Shown here in pieces: positions 39,011 through 48,175 of a stretch of 64,000 bases of DNA. Every line of letters starts with the position of its first letter. The stretch's first letter is position 1. A program made the position numbers and the translations under genes. Under the pieces are notes generated by a model. The model was not told the origin of the DNA. It ran no database searches and saw only the letters and a list, made by a program, of their open reading frames with translations. The stretch is from Pseudomonas reinekei (lineage in GTDB: Bacteria; Pseudomonadota; Gammaproteobacteria; Pseudomonadales; Pseudomonadaceae): positions 186,001-250,000 of the forward strand of contig NZ_MSTQ01000005.1 of NCBI RefSeq assembly GCF_001945365.1. The letters run 5' to 3'.

Positions 39011-39098
39011 TGGGAGTGAGTTTGCTCGCGATAGCGGTGTATCAGTCGACATCAGTGCTGGCTGTCAGTCCGTCACCGCGAGCCAGCTCGCTCCCACA
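39011..39098. repeat. REPIN inside the pil-chp operon (pilI-pilJ gap)
   Basis: Inverted units at 39011-39039 (TGGGAGTGAGTTTGCTCGCG) and 39075-39098 (CCAGCTCGCTCCCACA end) flank about 35 bases. The element fills most of the 155-base gap between pilI and pilJ, which are otherwise expected to be co-transcribed. Confidence 0.82.
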
Positions 39099-39117
39099 GG
39101 GTTCTTTGCTGTTACCG

Positions 39118-39657
39118 TTACACCGCGATATTCATGAACCCCTGCGACCGCACCAGCGCAAACGGGCTGAACACCCACCAGTTCTGCTCGCCCTCAAAGC
39201 AGCCTTCGACAAACGCCGCCATGGGGCCTTGAACCGCATTGGCCGCAACGGGTTCCAGACTCCCCTGGGCGAAGTGCTGAAGGCCGAACACCTCATCGAC
39301 CATCAGCCCGGCGAACACGTCCTGATGCTCCACCACCAGCACCCGCCGCTGGCGGCGCGCCACCGACAGTTCGTGGCCAAGGAAGGCACACAGGTCCATG
39401 ATCGGCAGCAGGCGTCCACGCAGATTGGCGACGCCCTTGACCCAAGGCTTGACCCCCGGCACCTGGGTGAAGCGCGGCTCATGCAACACTTCACTGACCT
39501 CGCCCATCGGCGCGACATACCCGTATTCACCCAGGCGAAAACCGATGCCGCTCCAACTGTTCTGCCGGGTCGGCTGGGACGGCAGGTCCGCCGCCAGCAA
39601 GCGACAGCGCTGGTCGATCTGCAGCAGCAATTCAAAAGCCGTCAGCGACTCGGTCAT
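39118..39657 (-). CDS. pilI: CheW-like protein PilI
   Basis: The 179-residue protein is a CheW-type coupling protein (GFRLGEYGYVAPMGEVSEVL, VKGVANLRGRLLPIMDL). PilI joins the receptor PilJ to the kinase ChpA and is needed for twitching motility in P. aeruginosa. It starts 10 bases after pilH ends. Confidence 0.93.
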   Translation of the reverse strand: MTESLTAFELLLQIDQRCRLLAADLPSQPTRQNSWSGIGFRLGEYGYVAPMGEVSEVLHEPRFTQVPGVKPWVKGVANLRGRLLPIMDLCAFLGHELSVARRQRRVLVVEHQDVFAGLMVDEVFGLQHFAQGSLEPVAANAVQGPMAAFVEGCFEGEQNWWVFSPFALVRSQGFMNIAV

Positions 39658-39667
39658 GGCCGGACGA

Positions 39668-40033
39668 TCAACCGGCCAGCACGTTGTTCAGGGTTTTAAG
39701 CAGGGTTTCTTCATCCACCGGTTTGGTCAGGTAATCCTTGGCCCCTTGGCGCGTGCCCCAGACCTTGTCGGTGTCCTGATCCTTGGTGGTGATGATGATC
39801 ACCGGGATGTGCCCGGTTTCCGGATCTTTGGTCAGCTGACGGGTGGCCTGGAATCCGTTGAGGCCGGGCATGACGATATCCATCAGCACGGCGTCGGGTT
39901 TTTCCTGGCGGGCCAGGGCCACGCCGTCGGCGCCATTTTCAGCTTTCAATACTTCATGGCCGTGCTTTTCCAGCATGCCGGTCAATTTGTACATTTCAGT
40001 CGGCGAATCATCGACGATCAGAATACGTGCCAT
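39668..40033 (-). CDS. pilH: Response regulator PilH
   Basis: This 121-residue stand-alone receiver has the acidic pair in LIVDDS, the phosphorylated Asp in LMDIVMPGLNG and the switch lysine in LTKPVDEE. PilH opposes or balances PilG in control of pilus retraction and cAMP. The ATG at 40033 gives the length known for P. aeruginosa PilH; GGGGAAG lies just before it. It ends 10 bases before pilI. Confidence 0.95.
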   Translation of the reverse strand: MARILIVDDSPTEMYKLTGMLEKHGHEVLKAENGADGVALARQEKPDAVLMDIVMPGLNGFQATRQLTKDPETGHIPVIIITTKDQDTDKVWGTRQGAKDYLTKPVDEETLLKTLNNVLAG

Positions 40034-40090
40034 GGTCTTCCCCATTCTTGTCGACGCAAGGCCCGTTGGCCGAGCGTCACTGTAGGTGTC

Positions 40091-40495
40091 TTACTGCGGC
40101 AAAACGGCGGCGAAGCCCGGTACATGGGCCTGGATCGCGTTCAGCAGTTCTTCCTTGCTGAAAGGCTTGGTCAAAAACTGGTCGGAGCCGACGATGCGCC
40201 CCTTGGCCTTGTCGAACAGCCCGTCCTTGGACGACAGCATTATCACTGGCGTGGACTTGAAAGCACTGTTGTTCTTGATTAAAGCGCAGGTCTGATAGCC
40301 ATCCAGACGCGGCATCATGATATCGACAAAGATGATGCCGGGATGATTGTCGGCGATCTTGGCCAGAGCATCGAAACCGTCGATGGCCGTGATGACTTCA
40401 CAACCCACGTTTTTCAGCAGCGTTTCGGCGGTGCGGCGAATCGTCTTCGAATCGTCGATCACCATGACCTTCAAGGCGCTGGGGTGCTGTTCCAT
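40091..40495 (-). CDS. pilG: Response regulator PilG
   Basis: PilG is a 134-residue single receiver: VMVIDDSKTIRRTAETLL, phospho-acceptor Asp in FVDIMMPRLDG and lysine in LTKPFSKEE. Phosphorylated by ChpA, it stimulates pilus extension and adenylate cyclase CyaB in P. aeruginosa. It is the first gene of the operon. The ATG at 40495 matches the family start MEQ. It is divergent from gshB across 235 bases in which no promoter is clear. Confidence 0.95.
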   Translation of the reverse strand: MEQHPSALKVMVIDDSKTIRRTAETLLKNVGCEVITAIDGFDALAKIADNHPGIIFVDIMMPRLDGYQTCALIKNNSAFKSTPVIMLSSKDGLFDKAKGRIVGSDQFLTKPFSKEELLNAIQAHVPGFAAVLPQ

Positions 40496-40730
40496 AAATG
40501 CTCTACCGTCGCCTTTGTGAATCAATTTGTCCGTTTGCCGGTTAACGGCGGCTCGAAACCCTTGATACGCAAGGGCCAGCATCACTAGGCAGTCTTTTTA
40601 GCACAGTCTCCAGCACCAATCTATCGGCCGACCGGCGCGGTGGTTTTTCCTTGACCGGGAACCCGCTCAGCGCCACTCTGACGCCACTTTTTGATCGCTA
40701 TCAAGCCACCCCCATTTCGAGGAAAACCCC

Positions 40731-41684
40731 ATGAGCGTTCGCGTCGGGATTGTCATGGACCCTATCGCCAGCATCTCCTATAAAAAGGATAGCTCGCTGG
40801 CCATGCTGCTGGCTGCGCAGAAGCGTGGCTGGGAACTGTTCTATATGGAGCAGCGTGACCTGTACCAGGCCGAAGGCCAGGCTCGGGCGCGGATGCGTCC
40901 GTTGAAAGTGTTCGCCAACCCGGAAAAATGGTTCGAGCTGGATGCCGAGCAGGACGCCCTGCTGAGCGATCTGGATGTGATCCTGATGCGCAAGGATCCG
41001 CCATTCGACATGGAATTCATCTATTCCACCTATCTGCTGGAACAGGCCGAAAGCGCTGGCGTGCTGGTGGTCAACAAACCGCAGAGCCTGCGCGACTGCA
41101 ACGAAAAACTGTTCGCCACGCTGTTCCCGCAGTGCACGCCGCCAACCATCGTCAGCCGCCGCCCGGACGTACTGCGTGAATTCGCCGACCATCACGGCGA
41201 CGTGATCCTCAAGCCGCTGGATGGCATGGGCGGCTCCTCGATCTTCCGTCATACCGCCGGTCATCCGAACCTGTCGGTCATTCTCGAAACCCTGACCCTG
41301 CACGGTCAGCAGCAGATCATGATCCAGGGCTACCTGCCGGCCATCGTCGATGGCGACAAGCGCATCCTGATGATCGACGGCGAGCCGGTGGACTATTGCC
41401 TGGCGCGTATTCCCGCTGCCGGCGAAACCCGTGGCAACCTCGCTGCCGGGGGGCGCGGCGAAGCCCGTCCGCTGACCGAAAAGGATCGCTGGATTGCGGC
41501 GCAAGTCGGCCCGACCCTGCGCGAAAAAGGCCTGCTGTTTGTCGGCCTCGACGTAATTGGCGAGCACTTGACGGAAATCAACGTCACCAGCCCGACCTGC
41601 ATCCGCGAGATCGACAATGCCTTCGGCACCGACATTGGCGGCATGCTGATGGATGCCATCGATCAGAAGCTCAAGGCACGTTGA
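40731..41684 (+). CDS. gshB: Glutathione synthetase
   Basis: The 317-residue ATP-grasp enzyme joins gamma-glutamylcysteine and glycine. Signature segments are MDPIASISYKKDSSLAML at the start, ILKPLDGMGGSSIFR for ATP, and GLDVIGEHLTEINVTSPT with the metal ligands. GAGGAAAA lies before the ATG. A hairpin follows immediately and reaches the tonB start codon. Confidence 0.97.
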   Translation: MSVRVGIVMDPIASISYKKDSSLAMLLAAQKRGWELFYMEQRDLYQAEGQARARMRPLKVFANPEKWFELDAEQDALLSDLDVILMRKDPPFDMEFIYSTYLLEQAESAGVLVVNKPQSLRDCNEKLFATLFPQCTPPTIVSRRPDVLREFADHHGDVILKPLDGMGGSSIFRHTAGHPNLSVILETLTLHGQQQIMIQGYLPAIVDGDKRILMIDGEPVDYCLARIPAAGETRGNLAAGGRGEARPLTEKDRWIAAQVGPTLREKGLLFVGLDVIGEHLTEINVTSPTCIREIDNAFGTDIGGMLMDAIDQKLKAR

Positions 41685-41690
41685 TTAGCC

Positions 41691-41745
41691 AAACCAACAT
41701 TGCGTTATCATGCCCGGCCTGTAAAAACGCGATGTTGGTTTTTTT
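41691..41745 (+). terminator. gshB terminator hairpin ending 3 bases before the tonB start
   Basis: The 14-base arms at 41691-41704 and 41728-41741 pair with one G-U and enclose a 23-base loop; seven T follow at 41739-41745. It would end the gshB transcript. The loop also holds TTATCA (41705-41710), which with TTGATT (41681-41686) at 18-base spacing could be a tonB promoter. Confidence 0.65.
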
Positions 41746-41748
41746 GCC

Positions 41749-42648
41749 ATGACCCTCCCGTCCGATCTGCCTGCAGAGCTCGCCCACCGTGGCGTGCGCC
41801 CGGCCGATCGCCTCGGTTTTACCCTGTTTCTGGCGGCTTTGATTCACTTGGCCCTGCTGCTGGGCGTCGGGTTCGCCGTAGTCGAGCCCAAGCAGATCAG
41901 CAAAACCCTGGAAATCACCCTCGCCACGTTCAAAAGCGAAAAGAAACCTGAAAAGGCTGACTTCCTCGCCCAGGAGAATCAGCAGGGCAGCGGCACACTG
42001 GATAAAAAGGCGATTCCCAAGACCACCGAGGTCGCGCCTTTCCAGGACAACAAGGTGCAAAAAGTCACGCCACCGCCAGCAGCCAAGCCTGAACAGCAGG
42101 AAGCCCCACCCAAGGCTGCCGTGACCACCGTCGCGCCGAAGCCGAAGAAAGCCCCAGCCAAAACCGAAGAACCCAAGCCTGTCACCAAACCTGCGGTGGC
42201 CGCGCCGACGTTCGACACCGAACAGCTGTCCAGCGACATCGCCAGCCTGGAAGCGGAACTGGCCCAGGAACAACAGCTGTACGCCAAACGCCCGCGCATC
42301 CACCGCCTGAGCGCCGCCTCGACGATGAAAGACAAAGGCGCCTGGTACAAGGACGAATGGCGCAAGAAGGTCGAGCGCATCGGCAACCTCAATTACCCCG
42401 ACGAAGCCCGGCGCAAGCAGATTTATGGCAACTTGCGCCTGATGGTGTCGATCAACCGCGATGGGTCGCTTTATGAAGTGCTGGTGCTGGAGTCTTCCGG
42501 CCAGCCGCTGCTAGATCAGGCAGCCCAGCGCATCGTGCGGCTGGCAGCGCCGTTCGCACCGTTTACCGGGGATCTGTCGGATATTGACCGGCTGGAAATC
42601 ATTCGCACCTGGAAGTTTGCCCGAGGGGACAGGCTTTCCAGTAATTGA
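41749..42648 (+). CDS. tonB: Energy transducer TonB (TonB3-like)
   Basis: The 299-residue protein has a cytoplasmic N-terminus, one membrane anchor (about 24-46), a Pro/Lys-rich periplasmic linker (KPKKAPAKTEEPKPVTKPA) and a C-terminal TonB domain with YPDEARRKQIYGNLRLMVSI. TonB carries proton-motive energy to outer-membrane receptors. Its place between gshB and algH matches P. aeruginosa tonB3, which is tied to twitching motility. No ribosome site precedes the ATG, only the T-run of a hairpin; no other start gives a complete anchor. Confidence 0.88.
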   Translation: MTLPSDLPAELAHRGVRPADRLGFTLFLAALIHLALLLGVGFAVVEPKQISKTLEITLATFKSEKKPEKADFLAQENQQGSGTLDKKAIPKTTEVAPFQDNKVQKVTPPPAAKPEQQEAPPKAAVTTVAPKPKKAPAKTEEPKPVTKPAVAAPTFDTEQLSSDIASLEAELAQEQQLYAKRPRIHRLSAASTMKDKGAWYKDEWRKKVERIGNLNYPDEARRKQIYGNLRLMVSINRDGSLYEVLVLESSGQPLLDQAAQRIVRLAAPFAPFTGDLSDIDRLEIIRTWKFARGDRLSSN

Positions 42649-42663
42649 CCACCACAAATCCCC

Positions 42664-42753
42664 TGTGGGAGCGAGCCTGCTGGCGAAGGCATCAGGCCAG
42701 TCGACATTAATGCTGGATGTGCCGACGTCTTCGCGAGCAGGCTCACTCCCACA
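42664..42753. repeat. REPIN between tonB and algH
   Basis: Inverted units at 42664-42690 (TGTGGGAGCGAGCCTGCTGG) and 42728-42753 (CGCGAGCAGGCTCACTCC) belong to the GAGC-CTGCTCGCGA family, also found at 51480 and 59097. It occupies about half of the 192-base gap. Confidence 0.85.
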
Positions 42754-42840
42754 AGGTTGCGCATCGATTCCAGACATTTGCGGCATTTCCTACACATCCC
42801 CAGCTTGTCAGTTCGCCCCTCCAACGCCACACTAGCGCTC

Positions 42841-43413
42841 ATGAAAAACGTCAGCCCCAGCTACCTCAAGCATCAATTTCTGATCGCCATGCCTCACATG
42901 GCCGACCCGAACTTTGCGCACACCCTGACCTACATCGTCGAGCACACGGCCAACGGTGCCATGGGGCTGGTGATCAACCGTCCGCAAGACCTGAACCTGG
43001 CCGACATCCTCGAGCAATTACGCCCCGATATCGAACCGCCGGTCCTCTGCCAGCATGTGCCAATCTTCATCGGTGGGCCGGTGCAGACCGATCGCGGCTT
43101 TGTCCTGCATCCGTCGGGAAAGACCTTTCAGGCGACCGTTGATCTGGAAGGCGAGCTCTCGCTGTCGACGTCACAGGACGTGCTGTTCGCCATCGCCGAT
43201 GGCGTCGGCCCGGCGAAAAGCCTGATCGCCCTCGGTTATGCCGGCTGGGAAGCCGGGCAGCTGGAAGCCGAACTGGCGCAAAACGCCTGGCTGACCTGCC
43301 CGTTCGACGCCGACATCCTGTTCAACACCAGCAGTGAACTGCGCCTGGAGGCCGCCGCCAGGCACCTGGGCGTCAACCTCAGCCTGTTGACCAGCCAGGC
43401 GGGGCACGCCTGA
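42841..43413 (+). CDS. algH: YqgE/AlgH family protein
   Basis: The 190-residue DUF179 protein starts LKHQFLIAMPHMADPNFAHT and contains GAMGLVINRP and IGGPVQTDRGFVLH, all family signatures. In P. aeruginosa algH affects alginate and other virulence traits through an unknown mechanism. The ATG at 42841 gives the family N-terminus. Its stop overlaps the ruvX start (TGATG), so the two are coupled. Confidence 0.93.
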   Translation: MKNVSPSYLKHQFLIAMPHMADPNFAHTLTYIVEHTANGAMGLVINRPQDLNLADILEQLRPDIEPPVLCQHVPIFIGGPVQTDRGFVLHPSGKTFQATVDLEGELSLSTSQDVLFAIADGVGPAKSLIALGYAGWEAGQLEAELAQNAWLTCPFDADILFNTSSELRLEAAARHLGVNLSLLTSQAGHA

Positions 43414-43850
43414 TGGCCCTGCGGCTGATTCTCGGCTTCGACTACGGCACCAAACAGATCGGCGTCGCGGTCGGCCAGGTGATTACCGGCCAGGCCCGCG
43501 AGTTGTGCACATTGAAAGCGCAGAATGGCATTCCCGACTGGGATCAGGTCGAAGCCCTGATCAAAGAGTGGAAGCCCGACGCCGTGGTGGTCGGCCTGCC
43601 GTTGAACATGGACGGCACCCCCAGCGACATGTGCGTACGCGCGGAAAAATTCGCCCGCCGCCTCAACGGCCGCTTCAACCTGCCCTTCTATACCCACGAT
43701 GAGCGCCTGACCACTTTCGAAGCCAAAGGTGAACGACGTGATCGCGGAGGACAAAAAGGCAGTTACCGCGACAACCCGGTCGATGCCATCGCCGCCGCCC
43801 TGCTACTGCAAGGCTGGCTCGACGAAAATGCCGCGCTGTTCGAATCCTGA
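43413..43850 (+). CDS. ruvX: RuvX/YqgF, putative Holliday junction resolvase or pre-16S rRNA nuclease
   Basis: The 145-residue RNase H-like protein has the first catalytic Asp in [30 protein letters not shown], the Glu in [12 protein letters not shown] and the C-terminal Asp in [13 protein letters not shown]. coli YqgF helps mature the 16S rRNA 5' end. It overlaps algH by one base. Confidence 0.94.
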   Translation: MALRLILGFDYGTKQIGVAVGQVITGQARELCTLKAQNGIPDWDQVEALIKEWKPDAVVVGLPLNMDGTPSDMCVRAEKFARRLNGRFNLPFYTHDERLTTFEAKGERRDRGGQKGSYRDNPVDAIAAALLLQGWLDENAALFES

Positions 43851-43864
43851 CATACCCAATCCTG

Positions 43865-43887
43865 AAGAGTCGCGAAGCGGCTCTTTT
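43865..43887 (+). terminator. Hairpin between ruvX and pyrR
   Basis: AAGAGTCGC (43865-43873) pairs with GCGGCTCTT (43877-43885), with a GAA loop and one G-U, followed by a short T tract. It may end the algH-ruvX transcript or attenuate the pyr genes. Confidence 0.5.
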
Positions 43888-43944
43888 AGTAACAACCCGA
43901 GCCACCTCAAGCAAAAGCCGCCTCGGGCCCAAGAAGGAGCAACC

Positions 43945-44448
43945 ATGAGCCTGCCCAATCCCGCCGAACTGATCAGCCAGATGGCATCTGATCTCAAGGC
44001 ACACCTGGAACACCGTGGTATCAGCGAACCGCGCTACATCGGTATCCGTACCGGCGGCGTCTGGGTCGCCCAAGCCTTGCTCAAAGAGCTGGGCAGCGCG
44101 GAACCTCTTGGCACACTCGACGTTTCCTTCTACCGCGACGATTTCAGCCAGAACGGCCTGCACCCACAGGTGCGCCCATCGGCCCTGCCCTTCGAAATCG
44201 AAGGCCAGCATCTGGTGCTGATCGATGACGTACTGATGAGCGGCCGCACCATCCGCGCCGCCATGAACGAACTGTTCGACTACGGCCGCCCGGCCAGTGT
44301 GACGCTGGTGTGCCTGCTGGACCTGGACGCCGGCGAGCTGCCGATCCGCCCGAACGTGGTCGGCGCAACCCTGTCCCTGGCCGCCCACGAGCGCGTGAAA
44401 CTGTCCGGCCCGGAGCTTGCGCTCGAACTGCAAGATCTCGCCCTTTAA
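43945..44448 (+). CDS. pyrR: Bifunctional pyr operon regulator / uracil phosphoribosyltransferase
   Basis: The 167-residue type I phosphoribosyltransferase has the PRPP loop [17 protein letters not shown] and [12 protein letters not shown]. PyrR senses pyrimidine nucleotides and has uracil phosphoribosyltransferase activity. The ATG at 43945 follows AAGGAG. It begins the pyrR-pyrB-pyrC' unit, with pyrB 27 bases downstream. Confidence 0.95.
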   Translation: MSLPNPAELISQMASDLKAHLEHRGISEPRYIGIRTGGVWVAQALLKELGSAEPLGTLDVSFYRDDFSQNGLHPQVRPSALPFEIEGQHLVLIDDVLMSGRTIRAAMNELFDYGRPASVTLVCLLDLDAGELPIRPNVVGATLSLAAHERVKLSGPELALELQDLAL

Positions 44449-44475
44449 TCCGCCCTATTGAGAGTCCCCCTCGCG

Positions 44476-45480
44476 ATGACGCCTCTAGACACCAAGCGCC
44501 CGCTGCAGCTCAATGATCAGGGCCAGCTGCGCCACTTCCTCTCGCTCGACGGTCTGCGCCGCGAGTTGCTGACGGAAATCCTCGACACCGCCGATTCCTT
44601 CCTCGAAGTCGGCGCCCGGGCCGTGAAAAAAGTCCCGTTGCTGCGCGGCAAGACCGTGTGCAACGTGTTCTTCGAGAACTCGACCCGCACCCGCACCACC
44701 TTCGAACTGGCGGCCCAGCGCTTGTCGGCAGACGTGATCACCCTGAACGTGTCGACATCGTCGGCGAGCAAGGGGGAAACCCTGCTCGACACCCTGCGCA
44801 ACCTCGAAGCCATGGCTGCCGACATGTTCGTCGTGCGTCACGGTGATTCCGGTGCCGCGCACTTCATCGCCGAGCATGTCTGCCCGCAAGTGGCGATCAT
44901 CAACGGCGGCGACGGCCGTCACGCGCACCCGACCCAGGGCATGCTCGACATGCTGACCATCCGCCGGCACAAGGGCGGCTTCGAAAACCTTTCGGTGGCC
45001 ATCGTCGGCGACATCCTGCACTCGCGGGTCGCACGCTCGAACATGCTGGCCCTGAAAACCCTGGGCTGCCCGGACATCCGCGTGATCGCCCCCAAAACCC
45101 TGCTGCCGATCGGCATCGAGCAATACGGCGTGAAGGTCTACACCGACATGACCGAAGGCTTGAAGGACGTGGACGTGGTGATCATGTTGCGCCTGCAGCG
45201 TGAACGCATGACCGGCGGCCTGTTGCCAAGCGAAGGCGAGTTCTATCGCCTGTTCGGCCTGACCACCGCACGCCTGGCCGGCGCCAAACCCGATGCCATC
45301 GTCATGCACCCGGGGCCGATCAATCGGGGGGTGGAGATCGAGTCAGCGGTGGCCGACGGTCCGCATTCGGTGATTCTCAATCAAGTGACCTACGGCATCG
45401 CGATTCGCATGGCCGTGCTGTCCATGGCCATGAGCGGGCAGACGGCCCAGCGCCAATTCGAGCAGGAGAACGTTCAGTGA
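44476..45480 (+). CDS. pyrB: Aspartate carbamoyltransferase catalytic subunit
   Basis: PyrB, 334 residues, condenses carbamoyl phosphate and aspartate in pyrimidine synthesis. The carbamoyl-phosphate site [24 protein letters not shown] and the aspartate loop around [12 protein letters not shown] are intact. The ATG at 44476 gives the length recalled for P. aeruginosa PyrB. It overlaps pyrC' by 4 bases (GTGA), fitting the fixed stoichiometry of the Pseudomonas ATCase complex. Confidence 0.97.
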   Translation: MTPLDTKRPLQLNDQGQLRHFLSLDGLRRELLTEILDTADSFLEVGARAVKKVPLLRGKTVCNVFFENSTRTRTTFELAAQRLSADVITLNVSTSSASKGETLLDTLRNLEAMAADMFVVRHGDSGAAHFIAEHVCPQVAIINGGDGRHAHPTQGMLDMLTIRRHKGGFENLSVAIVGDILHSRVARSNMLALKTLGCPDIRVIAPKTLLPIGIEQYGVKVYTDMTEGLKDVDVVIMLRLQRERMTGGLLPSEGEFYRLFGLTTARLAGAKPDAIVMHPGPINRGVEIESAVADGPHSVILNQVTYGIAIRMAVLSMAMSGQTAQRQFEQENVQ

Positions 45481-46748
45481 AGCTCAGCATTCTCGGCGCA
45501 CGCGTCATCGACCCGGCCAGCGGCCTGGATCAAGTCACCGATATTCATATTGAAGCCTGCAAGATCGTCGCCCTTGGCGCCGCACCGGCTGGTTTTGTCG
45601 CAGTCGACACCATCGATGCCACAGGCCTGGTGGCCGCTCCGGGCCTGGTCGACCTCAACGTCGCCCTGCGCGAGCCGGGCTACAGCCGCAAAGGCTCGAT
45701 CATCAGCGAAACCCGTGCCGCAGCGGCCGGCGGTGTCACTAGCCTGTGCTGCCCTCCGAAAACCAGACCGGTGCTGGACACCTCGGCCGTGGCCGAACTG
45801 ATCCTCGACCGCGCCCGCGAAGCCGGAAACGCTAAAGTGTTCCCGATTGGTGCACTGAGCAAAGGCCTGGACGGCGAACAACTGGCCGAGCTGGTCGCGT
45901 TGCGCGATGCCGGTTGCGTCGCCTTCGGCAATGGCCTGGAGAGCTTCCGCAACACCCGCACCCTGTGCCGGGCGCTGGAGTATGCGGCGACCTTCGACCT
46001 GACAGTGATTTTCAACTCCCAGGATCATGACCTGGCCGAAGGGGGCCTGGCCCATGAAGGCCCGACCGCCAGCTTCCTCGGTCTCCCGGGCATTCCGGAA
46101 ACCGCCGAAACCGTGGCCCTGGCCCGCGACCTGTTGCTGGTCGAGCAAAGCGGCGTGCGCGCACACTTCAGCCAGCTGACCAGCGCGCGCGGTGTGGCCT
46201 TGATCGCCCAGGCGCAGGCACGTGGCCTGAAAGTCACGGCGGATGTGGCGTTGTATCAGCTGATCCTGACCGACGAAGCGCTGATCGACTTCAGCAGCCT
46301 CTATCACGTCCAGCCACCCCTGCGCACCCGGGCCGACCGCGAGGGTCTGCGTGCGGCCGTGAAGTCGGGCGTGGTTTCAGCCATTTCCAGCCATCACCAA
46401 CCCCACGAACGCGATGCCAAACTGGCGCCGTTCGGCGCGACCGAGCCGGGCATCAGCAGTGTTGAATTGCTGCTGCCGCTGGCGATGACACTGGTGGAAG
46501 ATGGTTTGCTGGACTTGCCGACGCTACTGGCGCGCTTGAGTGCTGGCCCTGCCGAGGTCTTGCGCCTGCCAGCGGGCAAGCTGGCAGTCGGTGGCGCAGC
46601 GGACATCGTGCTGTTCGACCCGGCGGCCTCGACCGTGGCCGGTGAAACCTGGTTGTCCAAAGGCGAGAACTGCCCGTTCATTGGGCATAGCCTGCCGGGC
46701 GTAGTGCGTTACACCTTGGTGGATGGTCGGATCAGCCACCAGGCTTAA
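45477..46748 (+). CDS. pyrC': Non-catalytic dihydroorotase-like ATCase subunit PyrC'
   Basis: The 423-residue protein has the dihydroorotase fold ([29 protein letters not shown]) but not its zinc site. The usual HxH of DLHVHLREPG is replaced by N-V-A, and the later catalytic Asp region reads [12 protein letters not shown]. In Pseudomonas such inactive PyrC' chains assemble with PyrB into the ATCase dodecamer and are needed for its activity. The GTG start overlaps the pyrB stop. Confidence 0.93.
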   Translation: MKLSILGARVIDPASGLDQVTDIHIEACKIVALGAAPAGFVAVDTIDATGLVAAPGLVDLNVALREPGYSRKGSIISETRAAAAGGVTSLCCPPKTRPVLDTSAVAELILDRAREAGNAKVFPIGALSKGLDGEQLAELVALRDAGCVAFGNGLESFRNTRTLCRALEYAATFDLTVIFNSQDHDLAEGGLAHEGPTASFLGLPGIPETAETVALARDLLLVEQSGVRAHFSQLTSARGVALIAQAQARGLKVTADVALYQLILTDEALIDFSSLYHVQPPLRTRADREGLRAAVKSGVVSAISSHHQPHERDAKLAPFGATEPGISSVELLLPLAMTLVEDGLLDLPTLLARLSAGPAEVLRLPAGKLAVGGAADIVLFDPAASTVAGETWLSKGENCPFIGHSLPGVVRYTLVDGRISHQA

Positions 46749-46754
46749 GACCCT

Positions 46755-46844
46755 GTGGCGAGGGAGCTTGCTCCCGCTAGGGCGCGCAGCGGCCTCAAGA
46801 TGGGCCTGCTACGCAGTCCAGCGGGAGCAAGCTCCCTCGCCACA
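46755..46844. repeat. REPIN between pyrC' and the TM2 gene
   Basis: The outer arms TGTGGCGAGGGAGCTTGCTC at 46755 and its inverted counterpart ending at 46844 pair over about 20 bases. Inner pairs (GGGCGCGCAG, CTACGCAG) resemble those in the element at 30316. It lies between convergent genes. Confidence 0.85.
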
Positions 46845-46846
46845 AC

Positions 46847-47278
46847 TTACTGAAAGGCGCCTCTGTTTTGCGCGTTACGCACCGACACTTGATCGTTCAG
46901 CGTCCAGAAGTCATAGAGCACCCCAAGAAAGAACAACCCGCCCGTCAACAAGTACAGCAAACCGCTGATCCACTTGCCCTGATACATCCGGTGCACACCG
47001 AACACACCCAGGAACGTCAGCAGAATCCACGCCACGTTGTATTCGATTGGCCCGGCGGCAAAACGCAGATCCGCTTCACGGTCCATGGCCGGGATCAGGA
47101 ACAGGTCGATCAACCAGCCGATGCCCAGCAACCCGAAGGTGAAAAACCAGATCGTACCGGTCACCGGCTTGCCGTAATAAAACCGGTGAGCGCCGGTAAA
47201 ACCGAAAATCCACAGCAGGTAACCGATCACTTTGCTGTGGGTGTCCTGATGCGGAACGGGGGGGTGATAGGTGTTCAT
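46847..47278 (-). CDS. TM2 domain-containing membrane protein
   Basis: The 143-residue protein contains two TM2-type repeats: LLWIFGFTGAHRFYYGKPVTG with its following helices (about 18-60), and FLGVFGVHRMYQGKWISGLL (about 88-120). Each has the G-hydrophobic-HR-Y/F-GK pattern of the family. The role is unknown. GAGG precedes the ATG. It is divergent from the NlpC/P60 gene; the 250-base gap between them is AT-rich and holds no gene that I can see. Confidence 0.85.
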   Translation of the reverse strand: MNTYHPPVPHQDTHSKVIGYLLWIFGFTGAHRFYYGKPVTGTIWFFTFGLLGIGWLIDLFLIPAMDREADLRFAAGPIEYNVAWILLTFLGVFGVHRMYQGKWISGLLYLLTGGLFFLGVLYDFWTLNDQVSVRNAQNRGAFQ

Positions 47279-47528
47279 GGATGACCTCGATTCATACGAT
47301 AGATAAATATTCTTGAATTCTTTGTGACTTTTTTACGGGCGCCCGACATTCGGCAAATGCTACCTTCACTCCCGTCAAAGCCTTATTACACCTGACTTCT
47401 GTCCGACAATTGCGTGCAATTGCCGCTTATTTGGTTCCGTTGACCCCCAGGTTGAATCGACCAACGGCCTCGGAACGACAAAAAAAGCTGTTATAAAGTT
47501 GCGCGTTCACCTATTCGAGCCTTGCCTA

Positions 47529-48146
47529 ATGCGTTCATTTTTCAAGACATGGCTAACCATTTGCCTTTTGATGCCACTGGCCGCCCACGCCACCAATCGT
47601 GAGCAACGTCTTCCAAACGTTAATGGTTACACCCCAAAATCCCATGCTTCTGCTCCTTCGAGCAAAAGCAAAAAAGCAGTCAGAACCGCTCCTGAACTGG
47701 CCAGCAAAAGCAGCCTGGTGCCGCCAATGGCCACCAAGGAAAGCAGCAATGTGCTGAGCCGCGCCGTCAACGTCCTCGGTACACCGTACCGTTGGGGCGG
47801 CAGCAGCCCGAGCAAAGGCTTCGACTGCAGCGGCCTGGTGAAATACGCGTTCAACGACGCTACCTTTGACCTGCCACGCACGTCCAATGCCATGGCCAGT
47901 GGTCATGGCGAGAAAGTCGATCGCAAGGACCTCAAGCCCGGCGACCTGATTTTCTTCAACATCAAGAGCCGTCGAGTCAACCACGTTGCCATCTACCTGG
48001 GCAACGACCGCTTCATCCACGCACCGCGCCGTGGCAAGTCGGTGACCATCGACACCCTGAAGAAACCGTACTGGGAAAACCACTACGTGGTTGCCAAGCG
48101 GGTTCTGCCGAAAGAACAGAATGCGTTGCGGGTTGTTCAGCGCTGA
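47529..48146 (+). CDS. NlpC/P60 (C40) peptidoglycan endopeptidase
   Basis: This 205-residue secreted protein has a signal peptide (about 1-21, ending AAHA), a Ser/Lys-rich linker, and a C40 cysteine peptidase domain from about residue 80. The catalytic Cys is in FDCSGLVKYAF, and the His residues are in RRVNHVAIYLGNDRFIHAP. Such enzymes cut peptide stems of peptidoglycan in the periplasm. The ATG at 47529 begins the signal peptide directly. Confidence 0.9.
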   Translation: MRSFFKTWLTICLLMPLAAHATNREQRLPNVNGYTPKSHASAPSSKSKKAVRTAPELASKSSLVPPMATKESSNVLSRAVNVLGTPYRWGGSSPSKGFDCSGLVKYAFNDATFDLPRTSNAMASGHGEKVDRKDLKPGDLIFFNIKSRRVNHVAIYLGNDRFIHAPRRGKSVTIDTLKKPYWENHYVVAKRVLPKEQNALRVVQR

Positions 48147-48175
48147 TCTGAAACCGCCCGTCCTCTGAGGGTACT

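Noticed and set aside
41685..41748. Fur box before tonB
   Set aside because: The inverted repeat here is GC-interrupted and followed by a T-run; it fits a terminator hairpin and does not match GATAATGATAATCATTATC.
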